From Deltaproteobacteria bacterium (GTDB taxonomy: Bacteria; Desulfobacterota; Desulfobacteria; Desulfobacterales; Desulfosarcinaceae): a stretch of DNA of 64,000 nt. The notes beneath the pieces were generated by a model. The model made no database searches. It saw only the letters and a list, made by a program, of their open reading frames with translations, and had not been told where the DNA came from. Each line of letters opens with the position of its first letter. Within the stretch, counting starts at the first letter, position 1. Where the stretch lies: assembly GCA_020444075.1 (NCBI GenBank), contig JAHLLR010000004.1, positions 56,299 through 120,298 of the forward strand. Direction: 5' to 3'. This document shows, piece by piece, positions 34,862 to 44,513 of this stretch. The translations under genes were made by a program, and so were the position numbers.

Positions 34862-35722
34862 TCATATCCCGTGAGTGCGCGGATAGGCTGACGGCGCGGG
34901 GGGCGCCCATCCTGCCAGTGCCTTCGGATCGGGGCGATAGACCTCGATCTTCAGCGGGTAACAGGCCGCCGTATCGCTGGAATGCTCCGTGCTGCAATCG
35001 CCGCCGGGGCAGGCCGACAGCGCGCCCAACAGGCCGATCTCGGCGAAAAATTCGATGTAATCCCCCGGGCGTACGGGGCTGGCCTTCATAAAATACTGAT
35101 GTGTGTCAGGGGTGAACCCCGTGCACATGAAGACGTTGAGCACATCATGCACATATGCCTCGGCCTGATTCGCCGGCAGCCCGGTTTCGGCGGCCAGGGC
35201 GCGGGTCAGGTTCGAATGGCAGCAATGGTGATAGTCCCGGCCGCTGAGCAGCCGGCCGGTATAGGGGTCGCAGCGGGTGCCGATCACGTCATGCACGCTG
35301 CCGCCGTCCGCGTCGAAGCCATACCAGTCGAGGGTGTCGCGGGTGATCGTCGCCATCGGCCGCAAATAAGGGAAACCGCTCCACATCCGGTCACCCGTAC
35401 TCAGGTGGGTGCCATGCAGCGCGCGGGTCTTGCCGCTGTAAAACCGTTCCGACAGGTTATCCTCCGCCCAGAGATTCAGATCGCCGACCTGGGGGCCGTC
35501 CATGCTGATGATCCTGAAAAAATTCCCTGCGGGAACGCGAAAGGTTCTGGCATCGCGCGGGGGAACGATCACCTCCTCCGTCAATCTCATCTGTCGGCGT
35601 GCGGCGGCCAAGGCGGCCATATCCGGCACAGGGAGGGTGTCGACCGGGTAGCAGATCACGGGTTTGATCGCCCGGCGGGCATCGGCATCAGCTGGGGCCT
35701 GGCTTTGGGGGGTGCGTTTCAT
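34862..35722 (-). CDS. DUF1989 / urea carboxylase-associated family protein
   Basis: About 286 residues from the ATG at 35722 (GGAAGG upstream). DUF1989 segments are seen: EEVIVPPRDARTFRVPAGNFFRIIS, QVGDLNLWAEDN, HLSTGDRMWSGFPYLRPMATITRDTL, DVIGTRCDPYTGR with the CCHSNLTRAL segment, and VLNVFMCTGF. Several His and Cys residues (HHCCHSN) suggest metal binding. Relatives sit beside urea carboxylase and amidohydrolases and act on small N-compounds, but no such genes are here. It overlaps a solute-binding protein locus on the same strand, which may supply its substrate. Confidence 0.8.
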   Translation of the reverse strand: MKRTPQSQAPADADARRAIKPVICYPVDTLPVPDMAALAAARRQMRLTEEVIVPPRDARTFRVPAGNFFRIISMDGPQVGDLNLWAEDNLSERFYSGKTRALHGTHLSTGDRMWSGFPYLRPMATITRDTLDWYGFDADGGSVHDVIGTRCDPYTGRLLSGRDYHHCCHSNLTRALAAETGLPANQAEAYVHDVLNVFMCTGFTPDTHQYFMKASPVRPGDYIEFFAEIGLLGALSACPGGDCSTEHSSDTAACYPLKIEVYRPDPKALAGWAPPAPSAYPRTHGI

Positions 35723-35761
35723 CGTTGACCTTCCGAGAACAGGTGGTTCAATCATGGGTGG

Positions 35762-36574
35762 TTAAGGACGATATCGGGAAAGCATCTGATCGATCCGGCC
35801 GTCCTGCTTCATTGCCTTTAGATCGGTATTGAAATCATTGATAAATGGTGCCCAGTCATGCCTGCGGGTGAACATGATGCGGTAGCCGGCCCGATCCACG
35901 ATCTGCTCTGAAAAGGTAAAATCGGCACCCTGCATCTGCCGGTCACTTTTGATGACCCACAGGGCCACCAGTTTGTTGATTACGGCGGCATCCGTCCGGC
36001 CTAAAAAGAGCATTTTCAGCATGGCGGGCTCACCGTGGGTGTCTGCCCGGACAATGTTTCCATTTTCAAAATGACGTTCCAGCCGGGGATAGTAATAACC
36101 CAGGTGGGTGCCAATGGTCTTTCCGAATAAATCTTCTATCCGGTTGAACACCACGGGAGTATTTTTCCGGTATATCAACCGGTCCTCCGACTCGACTATC
36201 GGATCCGTCCAGAGAAATCGTTCCGGAGTCGCGGACCATTCTTTTGCGTCGGGCCATGCATCGATTTTCCCCTGCTCCACCATCTTGTGGGCACGTTTTT
36301 CAGGGTAGTGATGGATGTTTATCACAAAGCCTCTACGGGTCCCGATATCCCGGACGATATCGACGGCAATGCCGGAAATCCGGTCCTGATGGACGATGAT
36401 ATACGGCGGCCATCCATGTGGCGGGACCCCCAGTCGGATTGTCTTTTCGGCCGCGTCCGCCCCATTTATCCGTGGAAGCATGGCAAGCAGCAATGCAGCA
36501 ATTGCGGCCATCCATCCAAAAAGGATCCGGGCGACCGGCTTGCGTGTTGAGCGCGTCCTGTCAATGCGCTGCAT
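35762..36574 (-). CDS. Periplasmic solute-binding protein (SBP family 3-like)
   Basis: About 270 residues from the ATG at 36574 (AAAGGGAAT upstream). A basic N-terminus and one hydrophobic stretch (ILFGWMAAIAALLLAMLPRI) make a signal. The mature part is a bilobed SBP-3 domain: KTIRLGVPPHGWPPYI, ISGIAVDIVRDIGTRRGF, KRAHKMVEQGKIDAWPD, VIYRKNTPVVFNRIEDLFGKTIGTHLGYYY. No permease or ATPase genes flank it, so it is an orphan binding or sensory protein. It lies 40 bases from the DUF1989 gene and is probably co-transcribed with it. Confidence 0.8.
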   Translation of the reverse strand: MQRIDRTRSTRKPVARILFGWMAAIAALLLAMLPRINGADAAEKTIRLGVPPHGWPPYIIVHQDRISGIAVDIVRDIGTRRGFVINIHHYPEKRAHKMVEQGKIDAWPDAKEWSATPERFLWTDPIVESEDRLIYRKNTPVVFNRIEDLFGKTIGTHLGYYYPRLERHFENGNIVRADTHGEPAMLKMLFLGRTDAAVINKLVALWVIKSDRQMQGADFTFSEQIVDRAGYRIMFTRRHDWAPFINDFNTDLKAMKQDGRIDQMLSRYRP

Positions 36575-36750
36575 GAGGATTCCCTTTCTGGACCGACAAA
36601 ACTGACGCGATGCTTTTTTTTTGGGTACGAGACCCACCCCGAATGATTATCGGCCAGGTGTCATAAGAGCGGCGCCTCGCGAAGTTATCCGGGATTCTGT
36701 ATCAGATAATGTTTTTTTGCACGAGCCATTTTTCAGATGGCTTATAGCAA

Positions 36751-38280
36751 TCATCGTCCATCCCTTCCGTCCGTCGTCTCCCGTGGCCTCTGAGGCAGCC
36801 CGCTGACATTCGGGAGGCAGAAGGAAAACTCGCTCTGGAAACCACACGCGGCGCACAGATAATTTACGACAACGGACCGGCACTTCAGTGAATCGCGGAT
36901 ATCGGACTCGCGCTCCAGTCGGCCGCCGCACGAACACGAACCGGGTACCACAAGAATGCAGACGATCCCTGCGATATCCTCCTCGATGATGGTGAATTCG
37001 CCCAGTCCGAGTTCTTTCCATTCTTCCAGCAGTCCGGCGTAAAACGCATGCGTCATGATCTTTCGCTTCCGGGCGAGGGAGCGGCCGGTTGGCGTCTTCA
37101 GGGTATCCGGCGCGTGATGGGCATAGGTCAGCTCGATACTGGTCCGAATCATCACGTCATCATCCAGAAATTGCCGCCGAAGCGCTTTTTTGGTGAAAAA
37201 CTGGACAACCCCGATGTTGCCCAGCTTGTCGAGACAATCCGCATCGTACACCGCCCGGCCGATGTCGCTGGTCGCTTTGCCCTCCAAATAAGTGGAAAGG
37301 ATGGCTTCGCCGATGATCGGGAGCCATTTTTCGTAGACGGTGCCGGAAAGGATCCGCTGCGCAAACTGAACGGCATTTTCCTCTTCCGGGGTGTCGTCTT
37401 CGTGATAGCTTCCGTGGGCGAACTTGCCAAGGTCATGCAACAGTCCCGCGAGCAGGGCCGGTTCTTCCTGCCAGCCCTCTGTTTTGGCGATGTGATGGGC
37501 GATGCGGGCGACCCTGGAACTGTGGGACCAAATGCTGGAAAACGTCTCGGGAGTGGATTGATCCTGAAACGCAGTCTCCTGCTCGATCAACGTCTGACGA
37601 ATCTCCTGCAGCACCCCGGGGACTATGGACGTGAGTGCCTTCGAGCCGGGTGCCTCGTTTGGCGTCCTGCTTCCCTGTTCGATCCAGCGGCGATAGTCGC
37701 GCATTGTGTTGATGTTCGTGAAGGCGCGGTCAACCCGTTCCGCCAGACCGTTTTTTACGAACCAATCTTTGCCGAGGCAAAGGGTCGTGCAGCGCGGAAC
37801 CAGCATTTCGATCTTGAAGATATCCGCATCGAGGTTGTCCCGGATTGCCGGCAGGCACTGCCGGCGATAGAAGGTGTGCAGGAATTCCGGCCTTTTCCTC
37901 GGACAGGGAAACACGATGTCGAATGCTCCGAGTTCGCGGAATTGGGACCGGATGATTTTCTCGTCCAGAAAGGGCATGTCCGCTGCGCACACAAAGGCGA
38001 CCTCGTGTTTTATCCTGCGAAGCCCGCTATAGATTCCCATCAGGGGGCCACACCCCTGACGTTCGTCGCGTACCACCGGCAGACGCAGGGATTCATACTT
38101 TGCCGGCGTATTGGTGACGAGAAGAACTTCTTCGAAAAGGGGGAGGGCCACATGGACCGTCCGTTCGATGATCGTGCGGTTATTGATTTTAAGCAGCGGC
38201 TTGTCCGGCGTCAGCCGTCTGCCTTTTCCCCCGGCCAGGATCAGGCAGGCGGCCGGGATCTTCTTCGCATTGGAACCCAT
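36751..38280 (-). CDS. MobA-like nucleotidyltransferase - HD hydrolase - zinc-ribbon fusion
   Basis: About 509 residues from the ATG at 38280 (GAGGA upstream). Residues 1-195 are a MobA/IspD-type nucleotidyltransferase: LILAGGKGRRLTPDKPLLKI and CAADMPFLDE, the metal site. Residues about 235-400 are an HD phosphohydrolase: IWSHSSRVARIAHHIA, LLHDLGKFAHGSYHED and VYDADCLDKLG. The tail (SCSCGGRL and YLCAACGF) has paired cysteines, so a zinc site is likely. MobA makes molybdopterin guanine dinucleotide; joining it to an HD hydrolase is unusual and could make a GMP/NTP-recycling or cofactor-editing enzyme. No other moco gene is nearby. The boundary between the domains is by eye. Confidence 0.82.
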   Translation of the reverse strand: MGSNAKKIPAACLILAGGKGRRLTPDKPLLKINNRTIIERTVHVALPLFEEVLLVTNTPAKYESLRLPVVRDERQGCGPLMGIYSGLRRIKHEVAFVCAADMPFLDEKIIRSQFRELGAFDIVFPCPRKRPEFLHTFYRRQCLPAIRDNLDADIFKIEMLVPRCTTLCLGKDWFVKNGLAERVDRAFTNINTMRDYRRWIEQGSRTPNEAPGSKALTSIVPGVLQEIRQTLIEQETAFQDQSTPETFSSIWSHSSRVARIAHHIAKTEGWQEEPALLAGLLHDLGKFAHGSYHEDDTPEEENAVQFAQRILSGTVYEKWLPIIGEAILSTYLEGKATSDIGRAVYDADCLDKLGNIGVVQFFTKKALRRQFLDDDVMIRTSIELTYAHHAPDTLKTPTGRSLARKRKIMTHAFYAGLLEEWKELGLGEFTIIEEDIAGIVCILVVPGSCSCGGRLERESDIRDSLKCRSVVVNYLCAACGFQSEFSFCLPNVSGLPQRPRETTDGRDGR

Positions 38281-38574
38281 CAACACAATCCTCATGTAAG
38301 GGTAAAGCAAAAATTCCAACCTTAGACAAACCCGTCAACCTTCGGGTTAACTCCAAAGCGCTACCTTATAAGCACAAAGCCGATTTCCTGACAATCCATT
38401 CAAAAAAAGGCCTGAAAGAGGGGCGGGGGATGCAACCTGCCATGATAACGAGTTGACTCCCCAACGCTTTCCATCGTGGGCCCATGAAAACAGACCGATG
38501 TTTGCCCAAATGCCGGCTTCATGGTAAGCACGGTAATGCGATAGTACAGCGTCGCTGTTGATCGAGGAGTCCGC

Positions 38575-39774
38575 ATGCCGGTTAAAAGCCCCCGCCCCGT
38601 CATCCTGGTTGCCTGCGCCTGTGCCATTTTCTGGCCGGGCTCGTTTATTTTCGGCCTTCCCGGCGTTCTCCGCCAACATTGGCAGCAGGTATTCGATGCC
38701 GACGGCGGGACGATAGGCGGGGCGGTCTTTTTCATTCTCACCGGTGCCACCTGCTTCATGTACCTGTGCGGGCGCTTGCAGGAGAAATACGGTCCGGGAA
38801 GGTTGGTTGCTTTGGGGTCCGTGATGTGCGGCGGCAGTTCGATCTGGCTGAGTCAGGCCGGCAATATGACCGAAGTCAACGTCTGGGCGTTCGCCGTCGG
38901 GGCCTCGTCGGCCTTCGTATACCTCCCCGGCCTGACGGTGGTCCAGCGCTGGTATCCCGAAAGACGAGGCCTGGTTGCGGGTTTTTTCAATCTGGCCTTC
39001 GGCTTGTCGGCGGCGGTCATGTCACCGGTTTTTTCCATCCTCCTGTCGAAATGGGGTTACGAAGCGTTGACCCTGACCGCCGGCTGTGCAGCACTGACCG
39101 TCGGCCTGACCGCTTCCGCCCTGATCCGGTTTCCGGAGAACGATCGGTCGACAACGGCATCCGCTGCCGCTTTTTTGCCCGATGGCCGTTCGGTGAAGGA
39201 TGCCCTGAAAAGCCGGGAGTTCTGGTGCCTCTGGCTCACCTGGGTGTTTGCCGGGGCCGCCGGGGCCAGTATGATCGTCCTGGCCACCGGGTTCGGCCTG
39301 GCCCGCGGCCTGAGTCTCGCGCATGCCGTCGTCCTGCTCACGGCGTTCAACCTGACCAATGGCTGCGGCAGGTTGATCAGCGGTTATTTCTCGGACAGGA
39401 TCGGTCGATCCCGCATCATGGCCATGAGCTTTGCCGGCGCAGGTTTCGCCTATCTGATCATGCCCCACCTGGCTGGCCTGTGGCTGTGGGCCGTACTGGC
39501 GGCGGTCATCGGTTTCGCCTTCGGAACCCTGTTTGCGGTCTCCGGCCCGCTGGCCGGCGACTGTTTCGGCATGGCGCACTTCGGGGCCATCTTCGGCCTG
39601 GTTTTTACCGCCTACGGTTTTGTGTCCGGGCCGCTTGGCCCATGGCTGAGCGGGCACATCCTGGATGTCACCCGGGGCAACTATACGTTGGTCTTTTCCT
39701 ACCTGGGTCTGATGTATCTGGCGGCGGCGGGGCTGATCCTGCTGGTTCAACCGTGGCGGGAATGTCGCCTGTGA
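38575..39774 (+). CDS. MFS transporter, oxalate/formate antiporter-like
   Basis: 399 residues with about 12 membrane helices, including FFILTGATCFMYLCGRLQEKYGPGRLVALGSVMCGG (motif A position) and LAFGLSAAVMSPVFSILLSKWGYEALTLTAG. It has the short-loop style of OxlT-like carriers in anaerobes: PGLTVVQRWYPERRGLVAGFFNLAFG and NGCGRLISGYFSDRIGRSRIMAMSFAGAG. The ATG at 38575 follows ATCGAGGAG. It is a lone gene, divergent from the MobA-HD gene. Substrate is a small organic anion at best guess. Confidence 0.85.
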   Translation: MPVKSPRPVILVACACAIFWPGSFIFGLPGVLRQHWQQVFDADGGTIGGAVFFILTGATCFMYLCGRLQEKYGPGRLVALGSVMCGGSSIWLSQAGNMTEVNVWAFAVGASSAFVYLPGLTVVQRWYPERRGLVAGFFNLAFGLSAAVMSPVFSILLSKWGYEALTLTAGCAALTVGLTASALIRFPENDRSTTASAAAFLPDGRSVKDALKSREFWCLWLTWVFAGAAGASMIVLATGFGLARGLSLAHAVVLLTAFNLTNGCGRLISGYFSDRIGRSRIMAMSFAGAGFAYLIMPHLAGLWLWAVLAAVIGFAFGTLFAVSGPLAGDCFGMAHFGAIFGLVFTAYGFVSGPLGPWLSGHILDVTRGNYTLVFSYLGLMYLAAAGLILLVQPWRECRL

Positions 39775-39873
39775 CGCCTTACTCCCGGACGAACGGAGGA
39801 GCCTCCAACGTGTCTTCATCGCTGTGGGGGAGGGGATTCGTTATTCCGTTTCAGGGATCTTTTGGGCGTGGCA

Positions 39874-41565
39874 CTACCTTTCGGACTTGATGAGCGACAG
39901 GAACTCGGCAAAGTTTTTAGCCTGCAGCGCGTTCTTCCGGTTTTCAGGCTTGCGAAAGATTCGGGCAGCATCGGCAATCAGTTCCAACTGGGCGGTTTCA
40001 TCGTCATCAGGGCTCACCATCATCAGAATAATCTGGGCCGGTCTGCCGTCGGGTGCGTCAAAATCGATTCCATCAATTGAAATCCCCAACCCCACGAAGG
40101 GCCTGGTCAGGCCCTCCATACGGGCGTGGGGCACGGCTATGCCTTTTCCGAGCCCGGTGGCCATGATCCGCTCTCTGGCCTGTACCGCCTGTTCGATGGC
40201 TGAAGCCTTCAGACCCGAGGCCTGGCTGATGACCTGAGAGAGTTCGGCAATCGCCTCTTCACGGGTATTGGCCTGCAGGCGGTGCACAAAATTCCTGGCA
40301 CTAAGTACATCAGCGAGGCAGGCGGTCTTCCTGCGCTTGAGGATTCGATGCATTAACGGGCCGCTCATCATCGTGGTGACCAGGCAGACGACGACCAATG
40401 CCACGAACAGGCGATTGTCGATGACTCCCAGACGCAGGGCCAGCAATCCCAGAATGATTCCCATGGTGCCCTGAGTAACCATGCCGGCGCTGACCGCCAG
40501 GGACTCCCGCCAGGACATGCCGCTCAATCGGGTTCCCAGCGAGCAACCGGCCAGTTTTCCTGCACAGCTCGCTGTCAGCAGGGTCAGGATCAGCATCAAA
40601 TCGAAATGCCGGCTGAAATTCGCCTGCAATCCGATGCTTGCAAAAAAAAGAGGCGCGAAAAAAAAGGCGACAAACTGCTCGATCACCATACGGGTCTGCG
40701 CCCTCATTTGCGGCGAATCACCGATGGCCACGCCGACCAGAAAGGCTCCGAAAATGGCATGAACGCCGATCCACTCGGTCAGGGCCGCCCCTAACAGTCC
40801 CAGGGTCAGGACAAAGGCCAAGACCCCTCCCGGCCACATCGTGTGGGCTTGGACACGGATCAACAAGTGATGGATCAGCCATCGCCCGAGTGTGATCATC
40901 CCGCCGGCAAAAGCCAGGGTCAGCACGATGGTGGCAACGACGCCCATGGTGTGTGTCGCCGTGGCACCTGTCATGCCCAGAATGACGGCAAAGAGAATCC
41001 ACCCGGTGAGGTCGCCGAAAACCGCTCCGGCAATGATGATCATGCCCATGTCGGTGCGGAACAGATTCATATCCATGAGGATTTTGGCTATTACCGGCAA
41101 CGCGCTGATGGAGAGCGCGGTGGCGATGAAAAGGGCATGGATCAAAGGGGTGGTTACCGACGCATAACCTGTCCATTGGGGAAACAGCCAGGCCAGACCG
41201 AAGCCGAACCCGAATGGGACGAGCACTCCGGCGATGCCCACGGTTACCGCCGACCGTCCCTGCTTCCAGATGCTGGAAAGATCCACCTCCACGCCGGCGA
41301 CGAGCAGAAAAAGTGCGATCGCCACAGTCGTGAAACCATGCAAAACAATGGCATTGGGGCCTTCAGGGGGAAAGAGAAACATGAGCCAGTCGGGCGCGAA
41401 ATAACCGAGAACGGTGGGACCCAGCAGGATACCGGCCAGAATTTCACCCACCACCGAGGGCTGATTCAACCGCCTGGCGACCTCACCCAACGCTCGTGCA
41501 GAAGCGATTAACACCCCCAGCGCAAGAAACATCACGAATACTTCATGGGGGTTCAATCTGCTCAT
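39874..41565 (-). CDS. CPA2-type cation:proton antiporter fused to a PTS EIIA domain
   Basis: 563 residues from the ATG at 41565 (GGAGGAACTTC upstream). Residues 1-390 are a CPA2/KefB-like antiporter with about 12 helices (LLVAGVEVDLSSIWKQGRSAVTVG; ATALSISALPVIAKIL; VFGDLTGWILF, with the exchange-type Asp). Residues 415-563 are a nitrogen-PTS/mannitol EIIA domain, with GKGIAVPHARMEG holding the phosphorylatable histidine H480. Such fusions let phospho-relay state gate ion exchange. No PTS genes are near. Both halves look intact. Confidence 0.87.
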   Translation of the reverse strand: MSRLNPHEVFVMFLALGVLIASARALGEVARRLNQPSVVGEILAGILLGPTVLGYFAPDWLMFLFPPEGPNAIVLHGFTTVAIALFLLVAGVEVDLSSIWKQGRSAVTVGIAGVLVPFGFGFGLAWLFPQWTGYASVTTPLIHALFIATALSISALPVIAKILMDMNLFRTDMGMIIIAGAVFGDLTGWILFAVILGMTGATATHTMGVVATIVLTLAFAGGMITLGRWLIHHLLIRVQAHTMWPGGVLAFVLTLGLLGAALTEWIGVHAIFGAFLVGVAIGDSPQMRAQTRMVIEQFVAFFFAPLFFASIGLQANFSRHFDLMLILTLLTASCAGKLAGCSLGTRLSGMSWRESLAVSAGMVTQGTMGIILGLLALRLGVIDNRLFVALVVVCLVTTMMSGPLMHRILKRRKTACLADVLSARNFVHRLQANTREEAIAELSQVISQASGLKASAIEQAVQARERIMATGLGKGIAVPHARMEGLTRPFVGLGISIDGIDFDAPDGRPAQIILMMVSPDDDETAQLELIADAARIFRKPENRKNALQAKNFAEFLSLIKSER

Positions 41566-42282
41566 CACGAAGTTCCTCCCCGTGGTCAGAGATATTTCTC
41601 TTCGAATGAAATGTCAGTTCCCCTTAACCGGGCATAATCCATCCGCGGTCATTCATCAATGGGCGAGGTTGACCTCGTCGTCAAGCCTCCCCTTCAAGTT
41701 GCATGCGGCCTCTTCATGAGCCATGCCCAGACCTCTTTTCCGGTTGGAAGAGACCCCCATTGAGCCGTGCGGAATCATGCCGGTTGGCAACGCTCTGTTT
41801 TATACAGCAAACCACAGGCCAATCCATAAGCCAATCAAATAACCTGACGATAGATTCTTCAGGATTGGATTCCGTTCAAATGATCGTCAGAATTATTTAC
41901 ACGATGTAAAGGGATGTCCTGGATCGTTTTTTCCAGACTCGCCTTGCATGCGTCGATCCCCAACCCGTTCCCATTACTTGTGGAATCTAAAAAAGAGTGA
42001 AAACCGGTCTGAAGGGCTTCATCTTCATCATTTCTTCATCTTGACCAGCTATTTAATTATATTCATGCGGAAAACCGCAAATGCCGCGGGCTAATAGTAT
42101 GATGCCACCCTTTAAGATTTTTTTTTAATGGTTAGACTCCAATTTTCAGAGGATGGGTTTGAAATATAAAATGTCAAAAACGCTTTTTACATAGTCTTTT
42201 CAATCGTTTTGTCTATTGCTTCAGTGGACCGCAAATAGCGGAATCTCCTGAAGACGGTCCATAAAAAATTAAAAGATATCCT
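41566..42282. other. Intergenic region, 717 bases
   Basis: Contains no gene I can support. Composition drops from GC-rich to strongly AT-rich over its length, ahead of the AT-rich sulfatase gene. Long T and A runs occur from about 42050 on (TTTTTTTTAATGG, for example). A promoter for the next gene is likely in the last 100 bases. Confidence 0.5.
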
Positions 42283-44190
42283 ATGATGAAATATTTAAGA
42301 ACTCGCTTTGCACTAATAATCCTGATGATTCTATTGTTCCTCGGTATTTCTCTTATTACCAGAATTATATTGATGTTGTCTGATTTGGGTTCAATTGATT
42401 TCGGCTTATTGGCCATTACAAAAGTTTTTTCAGTCGGTTTTGCCTATGACTTTATATCATCTTTGTATTTTTTAGCTCCCCTGGTTTTATATATAACTTT
42501 AATTCCGGATAAGCTTTTTAATAATAGATTTCAAAAATACCTATTTTTGTTTTTAATATTTTTTCAAATCAATCTACTTGTATTCAATAGTTTCGCTGAA
42601 TGGTTTTTCTGGGATGAATTTGGAAAAAGATTTAATTTTATCGCTGTCGATTATCTTGTTTACACTCATGAAGTTATTAATAATATCGTTGAATCATATC
42701 CAATACCGTTACTATTAGGATCGGTTTTCATAATCAGCGCATGCATTTTTTATCTTATCTGCAAAAAGACATCCATACTTGTTTTTGCATTCGCTTCTTC
42801 TCAAAGGTTTACTCAAAGATTACGTACGGCTATGTGCTTATTTCTAATACCATTTTTATCTTTCTTTTTGCTGAATGAACAGTCTTTGGCTAACATATCG
42901 GCTAACCAATTCAATGTCGAACTATCAAAAAATGGGCTCTATTCATTATTTTCTGCTTTCAGAAACAATACGTTAGACTATGAAACAAATTATCGGAATG
43001 AGAATACCGAGAGAATGATGTCCCACCTGAAAACTTTATATAAATTTGATAATAATTTTTTCCGTAATATAAAGAAAACTGGGGTAGAAAATAAATATAA
43101 TGTCATCCTGATTATGGTTGAAAGCCTTAGCGCTGAATATATAGGGGCTTTTGGCGACGGTCGAGGATGGACTCCAAACCTTGATAATTTAGCTAAAAAT
43201 TCCTTGTTTTTTGATAATTTTTACGCAACAGGAACAAGGACAACCAGGGGGATGGAAGCCGTGACATTATCAATTCCACCAACTCCCGGTAGAAGTATTA
43301 TTAAAAGACCAGATTGCCATAATATGTTTTCATCAGGTTTTATATTCAAAGAAAAAGGATATGAAAACAAATTCATTTATGCAGGACATGGTTATTTTGA
43401 CAACATGAATGATTTTTTTTCACATAATGGATTTTTAAAAATTGATCAGTCAGATATGGATAGTAACGAAATAACATTTTCAAATGTTTGGGGAGTGTGT
43501 GACGAGGATTTGTTTAATAAGGTACTAAAAGAATCGGATAAATCTTATCAAAAAAATAAACCATTTTTTAACTATGTGATGACTACTTCGAACCATAGAC
43601 CCTATACATATCCGGATGGAAAGATTGACATACCCTCACACACGGGAAGGTCCGGCGGTGTAAAATACACGGATTATGCAATCCATAAATTTTTAGCAGC
43701 CGCTGCCGCCAAACCCTGGTTCAAGAATACCATCTTCGTTATTGTGGCGGATCATAACGGAGGAAGCGCCGGAGAGACGTCGCTGCCAGTCAACCGATAT
43801 AAAGTACCCCTGCTTATTTACGGTCCAGGTTTGATAAAATCAAAAATTATCAGTAAATTATCATCGCAAATTGACCTTATGCCCACTCTTTTTTCTATTT
43901 TGAACTGGAGTTATGAAAGTAAATTCTATGGGGACGATATATTGGACGATAATTTCAGTGAAAGGGCCTTTATCGGGACTTATCAAAAACTGGGTTTTTT
44001 AAGAAAAGACAGGCTGGTCATTCTGGAACCGGATAAGACGGTTAACGAGTATAGAATCGTTCATCAGGATCTTCATGAAGCTGAATATGAAAAAATCGAT
44101 TCTGTTGAAAAAGACGTAACTGATACAATAACTTACTATCAAAGTGCGAGCTATTTTTACAAGTCGGGAATTAACCGATGGGAACATTGA
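42283..44190 (+). CDS. LTA synthase/phosphoglycerol transferase-like sulfatase-fold membrane enzyme
   Basis: 635 residues. About five N-terminal membrane helices (to residue 230), then a sulfatase-fold domain outside the membrane: NVILIMVESLSAEYIGAFGDG (metal Glu), FYATGTRTTRGMEAVTLSIPP (nucleophile T320), KFIYAGHGYFDNM and FVIVADHNGGSAGET (metal Asp-His). This fits LtaS/OpgB/EptA-type enzymes that move phosphoglycerol or phosphoethanolamine between lipids and glycans. Codon use is AT-rich (many TTT, AAA, ATA), unlike neighbours, which suggests recent transfer. No strong ribosome site is seen. It is alone and convergent with the ACP gene. Confidence 0.87.
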   Translation: MMKYLRTRFALIILMILLFLGISLITRIILMLSDLGSIDFGLLAITKVFSVGFAYDFISSLYFLAPLVLYITLIPDKLFNNRFQKYLFLFLIFFQINLLVFNSFAEWFFWDEFGKRFNFIAVDYLVYTHEVINNIVESYPIPLLLGSVFIISACIFYLICKKTSILVFAFASSQRFTQRLRTAMCLFLIPFLSFFLLNEQSLANISANQFNVELSKNGLYSLFSAFRNNTLDYETNYRNENTERMMSHLKTLYKFDNNFFRNIKKTGVENKYNVILIMVESLSAEYIGAFGDGRGWTPNLDNLAKNSLFFDNFYATGTRTTRGMEAVTLSIPPTPGRSIIKRPDCHNMFSSGFIFKEKGYENKFIYAGHGYFDNMNDFFSHNGFLKIDQSDMDSNEITFSNVWGVCDEDLFNKVLKESDKSYQKNKPFFNYVMTTSNHRPYTYPDGKIDIPSHTGRSGGVKYTDYAIHKFLAAAAAKPWFKNTIFVIVADHNGGSAGETSLPVNRYKVPLLIYGPGLIKSKIISKLSSQIDLMPTLFSILNWSYESKFYGDDILDDNFSERAFIGTYQKLGFLRKDRLVILEPDKTVNEYRIVHQDLHEAEYEKIDSVEKDVTDTITYYQSASYFYKSGINRWEH

Positions 44191-44205
44191 GAAGGGTTGA
44201 CCGGT

Positions 44206-44445
44206 CTATGACTCCCTGAAATAGGCGCGGCAGCCATGGAGGCTGGACAGCTTGGGATAGTCCAGCTCCGAAATCCTGCTGTTTGTTTCCTTCTCCAGCC
44301 TGAGAATGAAATTTAAGAAATCGACGGAGTCGAATTCGAATTGATCCCGGAAAGACAGATGGGATTCAAGGCTATCCAAAGGGGCCTCAGGGGCAATCTG
44401 CCGGAGCATTTCCAGCACGATCCGGTCTATATCTTCATCTCGCAT
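44206..44445 (-). CDS. Acyl carrier protein
   Basis: 79 residues from the ATG at 44445, with AAAGGAACGACC before it. A four-helix ACP: IDRIVLEMLRQIAPEAPLDSL, then FEFDSVDFLNFILRL with the phosphopantetheine Ser in DSV, and ETNSRISELDYPKLSSLHGC. It lies 68 bases downstream of the acyl-CoA synthetase/GNAT gene on the same strand and is probably co-transcribed. It is not the housekeeping ACP, which would sit with fab genes. The carried acyl group is unknown. Confidence 0.85.
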   Translation of the reverse strand: MRDEDIDRIVLEMLRQIAPEAPLDSLESHLSFRDQFEFDSVDFLNFILRLEKETNSRISELDYPKLSSLHGCRAYFRES

Positions 44446-44513
44446 GGTCGTTCCTTTTTCTGGCGGCATACCAACTGGTTAATCCATAAGTCGAAAACCC
44501 GACGGTGCCGGCA

